Source: Cotesia glomerata
Lineage: Eukaryota > Arthropoda > Insecta > Hymenoptera > Braconidae
Assembly: GCF_020080835.1 (NCBI RefSeq)
Contig: NC_058165.1
Span: 4,563,771-4,627,770 of the forward strand
Direction: 5' to 3'
DNA length: 64,000 nt
Each line of letters begins with the position of its first letter. The stretch's first letter is position 1. Below, piece after piece: positions 12,836 through 25,801 of this stretch. Under the pieces are notes generated by a model that was given only the letters and a program-made list of their open reading frames with translations, did no database searches and had not been told where the DNA came from. The position numbers were made by a program, and so were the translations under genes.

Positions 12836-13906
12836 TCCAAAGATTCGGTAGAATCTGACGCCAAGTTCCGTTCAAATCTGCTGTAAACAGAGCGCCAGAC
12901 TACCGACTGTGTTTACTGTAAGCAGAACGGTATTTTGAGGTTGCAAAATTTTATTTAATTCTACGGTACATTTTTTTCCTAAATTGTATATTATAACAGT
13001 AATTCATACTTTATTTGACTGTTATTAATTAATTATATTCACTTATAACAATTAATCTAATTGAAATTATTAAATTTAATCAGCACAAACTATAGCAACG
13101 CAAAAATTTCGATCCTGACTTTTTTTCGATGGGCAAAGTGATCTGCCACAGACTAAATAATTCGAGAATGCATAGTAATCCTTCATTAGATGGGAAACTA
13201 CAGTTAAAAATAGATATTTCACAGCTTGCATCTACACCCGCCAGGGTGCGCTGGAATTATTTTTACATAAACTGTAGTTTCAAGGGGATAGTTTGCTATA
13301 AAAAATGCAACCAACGCAAGATTTAATTAAGTTGGTACCAATTGCAAATTTTTATTATAATTACAAAAAATACTAAAATCCGAACAAAAACAGTTTCACT
13401 GTGAAAAAACCGCGCCAAGTCCACGTTCATAAGACAATTAAGAAAAAAAAATTTGTTTTTTTCTTTACAAAAATATATAAAATAAAAAAATAAAAAAATC
13501 CAAGTAACCGATATGATTGTTTATGATTTTCGGAAATTAAAAAAAATTGTGTTATAAATTTAAAAATTAAGAAAAAAATTTTGGAACGTACTTGGTGTGC
13601 GTCATTGTGTATTTCAATTTTTTTAAAGTCCTAGTAAATAGATTTTACGAATTTCATTAAAAGTAAAATATTTTGCAACCGCGCACACTAAATACGTTCC
13701 AAATTTTTTTTTTAATTTTTAAATTTATAACACAATTTTTTTTAATTTCCGAAAATCATAAACAATCATATCGGTTACTTGGATTTTTTAATTTTTTTAT
13801 TTTATATATTTTTGTAAAGAAAAAAACAAATTTTTTTTTCTTAATAGTCTTATGAACGTGGACTTGGCGCGATTTTTTTACAGTGAAACTGTTTTTGTTC
13901 GGATTT
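12836..13906 (+). mobile_element. BP bipartite palindrome element, copy A
   Basis: The 5' part has a subterminal hairpin: CGGTAG then CTGACGC, about 30 bases later GCGCCAGACTACCG. A non-palindromic middle of about 400 bp follows. The 3' half (13378-13906) is a near-perfect inverted repeat: arms of about 240 bp starting ATCCGAACAAAAACAG and ending CTGTTTTTGTTCGGAT, around a loop of about 80 bp. All four copies begin right after an A with TCC and end at CGGAT. The 5' A|TC edge recalls Helitron insertion, but no CTRR 3' end is seen, so the class stays open. Confidence 0.8.
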
Positions 13907-15648
13907 GCATATCAAAACTCCCATAAAAGTCATATTTCAAAAATGATAAATCCCTTATCCACATGACGATACATGATGATATTTTGTTAGCACGCCGTGT
14001 GTCGTTTTATCCATCTTCGTCGATATAAAACAATTATTATTGGTTGGTTTTACGGTTTTACGGTCCTCAATCAGTGACAGGCTAACGTGCGAACCCACAG
14101 CCAGGTGGGCCACGACCCTCCGCAACATCGATCGTACAACATCAATTAAACTACACACACGAGGGTGCACGCGCTTGGCGTGCCGCACTAAATAAATTGC
14201 CATCGTCGCCACCAAGCTACTCGTATACATTTTACCCACATACATACATACACCCATCCATATAAATATATATAAATATCTATACATGCATACCATACGT
14301 TGGATAAATTAATTGGGTGGAAAGGCGACGCCTCGCGTCGAGTCATCGGTTGTTTGCCACGTAGAGGAAATAGCAGGTTTATATATTTGTAAAAGGTCCC
14401 GCGGGCTGCTTAGTTGGCTTTGCTAGTTTGTTCGTTGTATTCGATCATTCTTATATGTGTGCTCATACAAGAGAAAGAGAATCTTAGCAATGGTAAGAGA
14501 AGTCGCCGTGGTGGTGGTGGTTGTACAAGCGCGTCGACGAGAGTTGTTACTGACAGGGAACACGGCCTCAAGCCTCTGGCACATACAATATAACAACTTG
14601 CTCACGGTGTGTGGCTATCTACCTTTCCTTTTTACCTGATGAACACACCTTCAGGATTATTAATCGCATCATAAGTATTTCAAGCTTATTGGTGACATTT
14701 TTAAAAATACGCGGGTTATGTTCCGTGTGATGGACATGACTTGCAGCGCCAAGTAAATAGTTTTTTCTTTTTATTCCCCCAGGACTTGGGAAGTACCTCT
14801 TTTACTCTTTATGTTTCGCTTTAAATACACCACACGCTTTAAGCATTTGTTGGGTTTAGTTATTTGTGTGTATGGTGAACTTAAATTTATACATACACAA
14901 TGCAATATGAGTTTGCAAAGGAATTAACCTGGCAGACTATAAACTTCATCAAATATAATTTCATTTTACCACGGGGTTGCTAAGTTTTACACACGGATAT
15001 TTAAGGACCTGAGGGCGCTACGCTCACAGTGCCCAATCACGCTTGACCGACCTTTACTTTGAGGTACGTCATTCTATATTCTGGATTATCATGCCTGGGT
15101 GGGCTTTAATGTAATAATTTAATCGAGTCAGACTGAGGAAATCAAACCCGGTTGTTTATTTTAAAGTTATGTAGCTTGCAGGAATCTGTAATTCTTCTAT
15201 AATGTCGTAGTTTTACGCTAGATGGCGTTACTGAGGCAACTAAGGCTCTAAGTTAAGGTCAGTTTTAGAATTTTCGATCTATTATTGGTCTTGGGTAGGA
15301 ATTTATTTAAAATTTTGGGCTCTTGCAAATAATTTGTTGGAATAAATAGTTAATTATTGAAAAATGTAATTTGAAGAAATTGTTTTTGATTTAAAACAAA
15401 TTCAGAAATTCCTTTGGTAAGTCTGCGGAATTTATGGAGGATTAATATTTATGATAAAATATCAATTCCAGATGAAAATTTGATGGATGATTTTATTCAT
15501 CCAATATCGTAACAATGTCATTATAACGGTAGTCGTAAAATAGATTATGTTAGTTGAAGAAAATGCATATTGCAAATACAGTAGAAACTCTTATTAATAA
15601 TTCGAGTTTCAAGAGATATCCCTGATTAAGAAATTTAATTTGAAATGA
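13907..15648. other. Unique DNA, mixed complexity
   Basis: No repeat matches. Higher-GC patches at 14085-14200 and 14380-14600, including a GTGGTGGTGGTTGT run. A possible splice donor context (AATGGTAAGAGA) near 14490 has no supporting open frame. CTAGATGGCGTTAC at 15218-15231 resembles the Drosophila-type CTCF core. Several frames of about 60-110 residues are present but look random and overlap each other on both strands. Confidence 0.45.
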
Positions 15649-15895
15649 TTAAGGGGCACAACCAGTTTGATAGGCTAAAAAAAAGGCGATTTTTGGGAAT
15701 TAATATAAAAAAAAACTCCTGTATGAATTGTTTTAAAATTTTAAGAGTATATTAATACATATTTTAAGAATATACGGTAAAATTTTTGAAGAAAAAAATT
15801 AAATATTTTCCGAGTTACACGCGATCTCCGACGACGCTAAAAAAAAGGTCCTCCACTGTTGGAGTGATTCTGGTCTTCTCCGTCGATAAAACCAA

Positions 15896-16887
<992 letters not shown>

Positions 16888-17472
16888 AAAAAAATCTCGT
16901 TAAACTAGAAGATATTGTCCGTACGATGACTCACGGTCGAAAAAAAATATCAAAAATTGACAAAATGGCAGCGTTTTTAAAAAAAAGTTGAATTTTACCC
17001 AATATTTTGGTCGTTATTGACCTGCCAAAATTCGATTTTTGATCAGATCAAAAAACTGGGGGATCATCGTATGGAGAACTATCTACAGAACATGCAGAAA
17101 AAAATTTGGTAGTGATCGGATCATTTGTCTTCGAGCGTCTAGTATTTAAATGACTGTAACTCAAAAACTATTTGAGATATCGATTTGAAATTCTAATATG
17201 TTATTTTTAAAGATATAACCTATCGAAATATGAAAAAAATCGATTTTTTGAAAATTTTACACTGGTTGTGCCCCTTAAGAATGATTTAAAATGATTTAAA
17301 AGTATCGGATTTGAATACTATATGAATATACAATTAACATGAAGGTAATCATTTCAAATTATCTTTCTGAATCAGGGGTAAAAAAAATTTCGAGTTATCA
17401 AGTTTTCGACTTAGCAAGTATTTTACGATACAAAAGTTGTTACGGATAAAACTTTGACTTACAATAGGCTTA

Positions 17473-17640
17473 CACGGTAAAAAATTTTGCGTCATTGCGT
17501 AAAAAAAAAGTTTGTGTTAAATATTTAACATTTTTTTGGGTTGATTTATGAGAATTAACACAAAAAGTGTTAAATTTAGACAGAAAAGTGTTAAATATTT
17601 AACACAAAATTTTTTGACGCAGACAAAAAATTTTTTACTG
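17473..17640. mobile_element. 168-bp MITE with TA target duplication
   Basis: The left end CACGGTAAAAAATTTTGCGT pairs with the right end ACAAAAAATTTTTTACTG; TA lies on both sides (17471-17472, 17641-17642). Inside, GTGTTAAATATTTAACA and its partner give a second palindrome. One of several families in the window whose ends start CAC-N-G followed by an A-run. Confidence 0.7.
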
Positions 17641-17642
17641 TA

Positions 17643-19454
17643 TAATTCGCTCATCTTGTGACGAAAGTTAAGAGCCGACTAAATACAAAACTACTTTGAA
17701 AATAAATTTCTTTAAAGATTTATATTACTGAGAATTCATTCCATGAATTAGGAAAATAAATGTCCAAGATTTGACATTATCATTTAAAAATTTTTGACTT
17801 ATTCAAGTCTTTCTTGTGAACTTTGAGTTATAGAGTACAAATATGTACTATAAAATTTTTTTTCGAGTTATAGAGTCTAAATAATTCGAGTTATCGTGTA
17901 TTTAGAAATTTAGCGGAATAGAACAGTAACTTATTTTGTCTTTCGGTACTTTATTTTTGAAGTTGAAAAAAAAAAATAGGATGTTTTCGGCCCAAATTAC
18001 AGTCAAGCCAATGCATAGAATGAGAAAAGTTTATAAAAAAAAATATTAAAATTATGAAAAATCATTTGATATTAATTAGTGTATTCACTCTGCAAAAATT
18101 TGGCTTCAACTAACTTTAAAATACTAAAATGGAATAAAAATAAGTTCTAATAAAATTATTAGCCAACTGAATAAAATAATCTTTGCACAAAATTAATAGA
18201 TTAATTGTTTAATATTTCTCACGCCTCTTAACTCAGAAATCTCAAAATAAATAGGGTCTCCCTGAATTAAAAAGTCCTCAATCTAAAATCCTTAATCAGA
18301 ATTGTTTGTACTAAAATCAGAATAAAAATAGCAAAACTCTCAACGATCTCAGATCTCAATAAAATTTATTATCCTTGAAATACCTCATCAAGTCTCAAAG
18401 GAATTATCATTTTAGATCAAAAGGCCTACTGACAAAAACCGTGATGAGATTGGGGACAGCCAAAAATAATATCTTATCCATATATGAATACAAGAGTAGG
18501 TACCACCCATTACACCATAATTGTGATCTATAGCCAACCATACGTTATGTGCATATAAAGGGCATTGAGTGTGTTCTCGCGTAAATCTCTGTTCCTGTTT
18601 ATTCGCCCAGACACTCTGTCTTTCTCTCTGTCTCTCTCTCTCTTTGGTTAAGTCTCATTCGTCCTGAGTACAAGAGACCCCCTGCTCTCAAAAAGCCCCA
18701 CTGGTAAATTATTGGGGCACATAAACAGCGTTTACAATGCAGAGAACAACACAACAACAACCAACAACGCTGACTCCCTTCAGGTTTATTTGGTGTGGCA
18801 TATAGCTGAACCTTTTCATGGTTTAAACTCAAACCAATGGCATATTGGCATTAGTTATATGACCTCGCAAGCAGGTCGCAAGTTCCCAAGTGTTAGGGTC
18901 GAATTTCATCCGGCACTATTCCAGTCTCGCGGTTTAGTCTACAGACTATTGTACATTTCGCAACGTATATGGGCGTTTACATTGGAACATATATGTATAT
19001 GCCGAGGAATATAAATGTAGCTATGTGTATCCATCCAGACCTTGTACTACGACTACTCGCTGTTGTATGATATATTACCTCGCGTTAGCCGGCTACGTTA
19101 CGGTGCGTTACGCCCGGCTCCGCTTTCTGCATAAAATCATCGTTTCTCGGATGATGGACGAGCGTGGAAATAAGGGCGAGGAAACGTATTGCCCTGGGAG
19201 CTTGCTAACTGATGTTGGCTTCACTTTCCAAAGCGGCTCGAGTTAATCGTTTGGCAGTAACTTTCCGCTTCCGGGGTTCTAAGGCCTTCCTTTATAGCCC
19301 TGTGTAAGTTCGTACAAAAAAGAACACTTTTTTTCATATCAAAACCTTCTTTGTTGTGTCAAATAATTATAGTGCCTTTTTTTGATATGCTGTTATTATA
19401 ACAACAATAACAATAATTAAATATCAATTCCTATTGAAACTGGATGTGTTGAAT
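17643..19454. other. Unique DNA with a moderate-GC stretch at 18560-19300
   Basis: AT-rich to about 18550, then a region of ordinary complexity with a CT-rich tract (18615-18655) and CpG-containing DNA at 19045-19290. The 100-residue frame at 18712-19014 and the 73-residue frame at 19025-19246 have no recognisable domain or clear splice context. This is a plausible place for non-coding exons or regulatory DNA, but nothing decides it. Confidence 0.4.
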
Positions 19455-19770
19455 TCACAGAAAAAAAGAAATATTTGTCAAATCAATTTATTTGAGTCGT
19501 TTTTTTAAATATTTCCTTATGACAACTATATAGGTTTGGTACAAGTAAATATAACAGTTGACTCGAATTATTTTATTATTCGTCAGAAGTATATCATTTA
19601 TTTGTGGTAAAGATGCTGAATTTCTCGAAAACAACTACATCTTTGGTATTAAAACTCGCAACTATAGCTCTCATGACGTCCCTTGAACCGCGCCAAAAGT
19701 GACCGCCATTATTACCAAGTGTTGATTGTTTTGACTACAACTTAAAGCTACAGCGACGTTTCAAAAATAG

Positions 19771-20850
19771 TATATTACACATCTAGGGCAGTAAAATAAG
19801 AAATGTCTCAGATCTCATGTAATTGTTGTCCAAGGCGAAGCCGAGGTCAATAAGGGGGCGTCCATTAATTACGTGAGGTGTTCTAGGGGGGGGGGGGAGT
19901 GGATCATGCTAAATCTTACCAAATCTCACTTAGGGGGAAGGGGGGATCTTAACAAATATCACGTAATTTTTTCTCTAGCAGAAAACAGTGTAAAATTGCG
20001 TGAAAAAGTATTTCTATAATAAAATATGGCCAAATTTGACACAATAGTGTTTGTTGTATTCGTCTGAACCCTGCAGAGCAGCAAAGTAGCGCTCGATTGT
20101 TTAATTTGATTATTGATCGATAGGATTCACTAATTTTTTAGGTATAGATTTCTTTAGAAATCTATCGGTGGTAGCCGGTCTCATGTCGTAATTTTAATAC
20201 AATTTTGTCATAATATGTTTAATTATCTTCAATTTAAACTATTGTTCGTCGACTTTTAATACTTTTTTCAATTTATTTCGTAGTTGAAAAAATTCAAAAA
20301 AAATCAATAATAAATTAAATTTTAGCTTTTATCATCAAATGACTTTTATATGTAAAAAATCCTATTTTTTAGGTAGATGTCTTTAAATATCTATTTGCTG
20401 TAGTCAGTCTCATATCGTTATTTGCAAAAATATAATAAAAAATAAATTTTAGGACATTACGGCCTTTTAATAACGTGTTTTTTTCAATATTTAAACAAGA
20501 AATCTACCTATCCATGTCGGGTGTAGCCGAATGGCACTTTTTTTCTCAATAATCCAACCCGTTTACAGCCAAAACATAAATTTTGAATAATCTCGCGTGA
20601 GATTAGGGGAGGGGGGAGGGAGTTGAGGAAAATCTTACGAAATCTTATCAAGGGGGGAGGGGGGGTTAAAAAATTCTCAAAAATGCCTCACGTAATTTAT
20701 GGACGCCCCCTAAACATGTGATTTCAGGCTTTCTTATTTACTGCCCGTGGTGTGTATACTATTTTTCTCCTCGACGGAGGCGGAAAGCGGCATTTTCATT
20801 TAGCGCGACGGGCAGAAAATTGACGCTTTCCGCCCGGAGGGAAGAAAAAT
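19771..20850 (+). mobile_element. TH two-hairpin MITE, copy 2 (interrupted)
   Basis: Starts TATATTACACATCTAGGGCA and ends in CGCCCGGAGGGAAG. It is split by an 857-bp insertion at 19854-20710. Comparison with the AK copy at 61840-61855 shows AAAAATAG once at the unoccupied site and on both sides here (19763-19770 and about 20845-20852), suggesting an 8-bp target duplication as in hAT elements. The 26.6-kb copy does not show a clear 8-bp repeat, so this class call is tentative. Confidence 0.75.
19854..20710. mobile_element. 857-bp TIR element with TAA duplication (Harbinger-type)
   Basis: The ends GGGGGCGTCCATTAATTACG and, in reverse complement, GGGGGCGTCCATAAATTACG match over 25 bp with one difference. 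TAA lies on both sides (19851-19853, 20711-20713). The intact TH copy at 26639 has a single TAA at the equivalent point (GTCAATAAACATG), so the duplication is proven by the unoccupied site. A TWA 3-bp duplication is typical of PIF/Harbinger. Subterminal G-runs (GGGGGGGGGGG at 19887, and GGGGAGGGGGGAGGG-like) mark both ends. No transposase frame is present. Confidence 0.85.
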
Positions 20851-21250
20851 AGTTTATTTGCGTACATAATAGTGATCACTAATTCTATTCTTCGATGGAT
20901 GAACTATTAATTAATTGGAGATTAGAAAAAGTCATACCTAACTTATATGGTAAGTTGTTTAAAATATTATATTTTACGAAAACAAATCTAAATTATTCTT
21001 AACCTATAATTAACACTTTCATTCAATAGAAGACACGGAAAATATTTCATTATTCAACTAAAAGATTAAAAAATAATTTTTTTTATTCAATTCAAAGCTA
21101 TTATAATTTCTTAAAATTGATGAAATAAATTTTAAAAGTTAATTATTTTCGTCAACTATGATTTATTTACCACAAATAAACTATATCTTTACCGTAAATA
21201 AACTATTTATTTTACGGAATTAAATCGCTCAAATCTATCTATCTTCTATA

Positions 21251-21389
21251 CACTGATAGAAGGATTTCTTAGTATTTAAGAAGATTTCTTTGTATTTAAG
21301 AAATCATTTCTTAAACATCATTTTTTAGTATTTAAAAAATATTTCTTAATATTTAAGAAATATTTCGTAGTATTTAAAAAATATATATA
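21251..21389 (+). mobile_element. M271 MITE, 3'-truncated remnant
   Basis: CACTGATAGAAGGATTTCTT at 21251 matches the M271 end, followed by TTAGTATTTAAGAA-type words. The partner end is missing; the sequence runs into the CTR repeat at about 21398. Confidence 0.65.
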
Positions 21390-21397
21390 TGTATACA

Positions 21398-22505
21398 TAT
21401 AAAAGAGGATGTTTGTATACATGACATCGATAAACTCAGAAACTATTTGACCGATCATTATGAAAATTGGTATGTATATGTATTTTTTCCACGGAGAAGG
21501 TTTATATGCTATGCCCATTGATGTAATTCGCCACCAGGTGGCGCTGTAAAGTACCGATTTTCGTATCGTTCAACCGATTGTCATGAAAATTAGTATGCAG
21601 ATGTATTTTTTCATGGAGAAAACGATTATGCTATCCCCATTGACGCAAATCGCCACCAGGTGGCACTGCAATGTATAGACTAAAAAATAAAATCTATTCA
21701 AAAAGTAAATCAACTAACTTCACATCTGTCATCTGTCAACAAACATAAAATAATCACACGGATAAATAATATCAATAATGTGAACTACTTGATGATGTTG
21801 AGGGAGTATTCGGATCTGTTTATTCTAAAATTTAATTCACATCAGGCAGAATATAAGTTAATTTAATTACAAGTTCGTAATCAGAATTAACAATTTAAAA
21901 AAATTTATCTCTTCTTTGTTTTTATTGATAAAATTTTCAGATTATTCACATTTACAACGCTCGAGCCTTGCTTCGTACATTTACCGCTGATATTAAGATA
22001 AGTCCGATATGCTTATATATAAATAACAAAGTAGGTGTTGTATTAATCGACATGTACATCAACGTAGGTGAGAATTTCCTCTCGCAAGAGAAAAGAATGG
22101 AAGAGAATGAAAATGAAGATGAAGACTAAAGTGTGCTTTAGCTAAAGATTATTTTTGTTTCATTTAAATTTTATAGCTCTTAGTTTGTTAAATTTGCGAC
22201 ATATGCTATAAAAAGCCTCAGCATTGTGTTCACACTTTTTCAATATAATTTTTACTATTTCGAGACCTGCACAAAATAATTAATAAACCGTAAAATAATT
22301 TTATTTTGAGTTCTGTTTTTTATTAAAGTTTAATAATAGATCTAGCCTTTTTTTTATGTAAGGGTTGCAATGATTTGAATTAGATGTAAAGAGTCTTGTA
22401 TTGTAATCGATCGATTCAGCTCCTGACATTTCAATTAAAGAATTAAAACGGAACAATTCTATTCCTCACCCTTAATTACCCTTAAATTAAACACCGTCTA
22501 AGATA
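21398..22505 (+). repeat. CTR repeat, copy 1 (uninterrupted)
   Basis: About 1.1 kb, closely matching 32491-34198 once the SINE there is removed. It starts ATAAAAGAGGATGTTTGTAT and ends near AAACACCGTCTAAGATA. It holds two near-identical half-modules (TGAAAATTGGTATG...ATTTTTTCC and TGAAAATTAGTATG...ATTTTTTCA), each followed by a CTCF-like motif at 21531-21546 and 21652-21668. No coding frame is seen; the terminal structure is not clear. Confidence 0.75.
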
Positions 22506-23845
22506 GATGGAGTGTTGGTACCTTAAATAAAGATTGACAAAGCACGACACGCGAGTGTCTTGTCTTATCCGTCTTGTCGTGCTTTACCGGCGTAAGTGCC
22601 AACGATTGAATCGTGGGAGAGTGACCGATCTATACGATTTATCAACGCCGCGAAATCATTCTATCTCTCTCTTACACCCTCTGCGCTTCCTTCAAGATTG
22701 ATGTTACTATAACAACATGTCGGTTATTCATCGTGCGCAGCTCGGTGCATTAATCAAACCCCCGCTTCGATGTGAAATACAAATGATATTTTATAGCATC
22801 ATAAATCTTCCGGCACTGTCACCGTCCGTAGGCGTTCAACGTGTTTGTATATATGTGTACTTATATATAGATATAGATGTAAATATACACTTTGATGGCA
22901 TATTATATTGTATATATATTTATACGTCCGGTATATTTCATTTACTGAGACATTATTTTTTATAATATTAATCATCATTTTGAATTTACTCCTTAAAATC
23001 ATTATTACGTAAATTTATATTTTGTTATTTATATCGAATTTAGAAAAGTTAAAAGTGCATATTTTATACAAATCTAAACATTAGAATGAATGTAAGTTGT
23101 AAGTGTTTATAAATTGAAGTCAGTGGCAAAACTACAGACAGTTAGCGTGTGAATTATTGATATTAGCTACAAATACGTTTGAATGTTGACGCCTGCGGTT
23201 CTAATCGCGTGTATTGTGAAATTGACAGGCTTATAGAAGTTTCAGCTGTGTTGTACTTCCCACACGCTGTGACTCAAGGTTTATTGTAAGTTATTGACGG
23301 AGCTATAAAACAGCTATTTAATTTAATTTAATATCAGTATGTACGATCACTTGTAAAGATTACTTCTAAAGATATTATAATAAATACGATGTAATAATCT
23401 TATAAAAAATTTAATATATGTATAGTTTCAAATACAATGAGATTATTTTGAATTAAAGAACGTCGGTTTGAAGTTTAAGGGGTTTTACGCAGTTGCAAAG
23501 CTAAAAAAACAACATTTTTTTATGAATTTTTTCTAGACACAGTTTTTAATTATCAATTACAAGTGATGGTTATTTAAATAGAGCCTACTTTCAAGAATAC
23601 AATACCTCTAAAAAAAAGGCGCTTGGCGGTGATCTCCATTTCGGTGGTTTGGATTATCTGAAATCAAAAAATATGGTGAATTCTTTTACAGGATAGATTA
23701 ATGCAGGTATTGGACGAAGGAATAAGAAAAATTTTGATTTTTGACAAAATGGCGTCTATTTGTAAAAAATTTTTCGTTTTTGTTGAAAAACAATTTTCCA
23801 AATTGTTAAAAAAAAAATAGTAATAATTTTTTTGAATCTTATCCA
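22506..23845. other. Unique DNA
   Basis: 22545-22830 has ordinary complexity with a direct repeat of CTTGTC-ATCC-GTCTTGTCGTGC words. 23481-23845 is A/T-rich, with words like GACAAAATGGCG that recall the interior of the TTAA element near 16960, and may be an old relative cut by BP copy B. No gene is supported. Confidence 0.4.
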
Positions 23846-24907
23846 CAGATTCGGTAGAATCTGGCGCCAAGTTCCGTTCAAATCCGTTGTAAACGGAGCG
23901 CCAGACTACCGACTGTGTTTACTGTAAGCAGAACGGTATTTTGAGGTTGCAAAATTTTATTTAATTCTATGGTACTTCTTGTTCCTAAATTTTATCTTAT
24001 AACAGTAATTCATGCTTTATTTTGATGATATTAATTAATTATATTCAATTATAACAATTAATCTACTTGAAATTATAAAATTTTATCAGCACAAACTATA
24101 GCAAGCTCAAAAATTTCGATCCTGACTTTTTTTCTATGTAAAAAGTGACATGCCACAGACTAAATAATTCGAGAATACATGGTAATCTTCCAATAGATGG
24201 GAAACTACATTTAAAAAGATACATTTCACAGCTTGCATCTACATCCGCCAGGGTGCGCTGCAATTGTTTTTACATAAACTGTAGCTTCAAGGGGATAGTT
24301 TGCTATAAAAAATGCAGCCAACGCGAGGTTTAAGTTGGTACCAATTGTAAATTTTTATTATAATTACAAAAAATACTAAAATCCGAACAAAAACAGTTTC
24401 ACTGTAAAAAAATCGCGCCAAGTCCACGTTCATAGGACTATTAAGAAAAAAAAAATTTCTTTTTTCTTTACAAAAAGATATAAAATTAAAAAATTAAAAA
24501 ATCCAAGTAACCGATATGATTGTATTTGATTTTCGGAAATTAAAAAAAAATTTATTGTAAATTTGAAAATTAAAAAAAAAATTTTGGAACGTACTTGGTG
24601 TGCGTTATTGTGTATTTCAATTTTTTTTAAGTCCTGGTGAATAGATTTTACGAATTTCATTAAAAGTAAAATATTTTGCAACCACGCACACTAAATACGT
24701 ACCAAATTTTTTTTTTTAATTTTCAAATTTACAATAAAATTTTTTTTAATTTCCGAAAATCAAATACAATCATATCGGTTACTTGAATTTTTTAATTTTT
24801 TAATTTTATATCTTTTTGTAAAGAAAAAAGAAATTTTTTTTTTCTTAATAGTCCTATGAACGTGGACTTGGCGCGATTTTTTTACAGTGAAACTGTTTTT
24901 GTTCGGA
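23846..24907 (+). mobile_element. BP bipartite palindrome element, copy B
   Basis: Full-length copy, the most diverged of the four. 5' hairpin CGGTAG/CTGGCGC then GCGCCAGACTACCG; 3' palindrome from about 24381 to 24907, ending GTTTTTGTTCGGAT. The middle open frame (24145-24333) differs from copy A mostly at amino-acid-changing positions, so it is not under protein-level selection. Confidence 0.8.
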
Positions 24908-25260
24908 TTTAGGTTACCTGATGAAGTCAGAATTATGCTGATGAAACGTTAAAAATTTGGTCTACTACATCCTGATTTTGGTTCTTTGAAATTTTGTAAT
25001 ACTTAGACCTGAAATGATGAATATGAGATCTAAAATTTTAAAAATTTTAAACTCAATTGTTTCTTAGAAAAAACTTCAACTTCTTGGGCGAAGTATTAAA
25101 GTTTGGTGAAAATCTTTTTCTTTTAAGTCGATCTGGGGTTGGTCCATTCTTATTTTCCTTGATAGTTTCATTTGAGGGCCTGGAGGAGGGTGCTAGATCA
25201 AAATAACTCAGACAATACAATTTTGACTTCAATAAAATGAATTAAAATAATAAAATTTTA
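24908..25260 (+). repeat. Unidentified repeat edge with hammerhead-like motif
   Basis: CTGATGA at 24918-24924, a possible 5-bp stem (GTCAG/CTGAT) with a 7-base loop, then GAAAC at 24943-24947 and GTC at 24960-24962. This order matches the conserved core of a hammerhead ribozyme. Similar motifs are known in Penelope-like and other retroelements. Stem III would be only about 2 bp, and stem I is not convincing. No reverse-transcriptase frame follows. Confidence 0.35.
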
Positions 25261-25264
25261 TTAA

Positions 25265-25650
25265 CCCGTCAGCACTCACGTTATGAGCATTTTGCTCACG
25301 CTCGATTTAAAACAATGAAAACTTTTTCTTTTCAAATGGAAAGGGTAGATGAAATTTTTTCTACCTTCGAGGAATTTTACCTATTTTCAAATTATGAACT
25401 TTTGAAATGCTTTAATATTATATATATTTTATAAAAAAAATATTTTTCCCATGCGCGTCGGAAATTGTGAGCATTCTTCTCATCACGAGATTATAGGTGT
25501 AACAAAAAAAAATTTACTTTCGGTAACGTTCGGGCTAGTTCGTGTATCTTCGTAACTGTATAGCTGCCCGGCCGCATGCAGATTAAACGTGAGCAAATCT
25601 CTCATCACGAGAGTAAATATTACCGAAAAGTTCACGTGAGTGCTGACGGG
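25265..25650. mobile_element. TTAA-flanked MITE, CCCGTCAGCACTCACG ends
   Basis: TTAA-CCCGTCAGCACTCACG at 25261 and CGTGAGTGCTGACGGG-TTAA ending 25654: a perfect 16-bp inverted repeat with TTAA on both sides. CCC ends plus TTAA are the piggyBac pattern. A related copy lies at 29171-29651. It is 386 bp and has no coding frame. Confidence 0.85.
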
Positions 25651-25654
25651 TTAA

Positions 25655-25801
25655 TTAAAATGGGGGGCTCCGCCCCCAACCCTTACCGGGGCTTCGCCCC
25701 TGGACCCCCAGAAATTTTTTTTTGTTTTCTTTTTATCGTGGATCTATTCAAATAAAAATATGGGCATCATCGAGTTATTATGTCAGAAGTCATTTTCTCC
25801 A
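25655..25801 (+). other. GC-rich double hairpin next to the TTAA MITE
   Basis: GGGGGCTCCGCCCCC and then GGGGCTTCGCCCC, within about 45 bp (25667-25712), followed by TGGACCCCC and a T-run. Two short stable hairpins in very AT-rich surroundings. Function unknown; it could be a terminator-like or element-internal structure. Confidence 0.6.

Larger units (their letters stand above)
19455..21249 (-). mobile_element. AK element, copy 1 (reverse, with nested insertions)
   Basis: Reverse-complement copy of the element at 61346-63788. The end CACAGAAAAAAAGAAATATT is at 19458. The shared core includes the stretch around GACTCGAATTATTTTATTAT and the one around CATGACGTC. A TH MITE (19771-20850) sits inside, and within it a TAA-flanked element. 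The other end is cut at about 21249 by an M271 remnant. The 61-kb copy lacks the TH insertion and so gives the unoccupied site. Confidence 0.75.

Noticed and set aside
13129..13326. 65-residue frame repeated in BP copies A, C and D, with a variant in copy B
   Set aside because: Copies A, C and D are near-identical DNA, and nearly all changes in B alter the amino acid, so there is no sign of protein selection.
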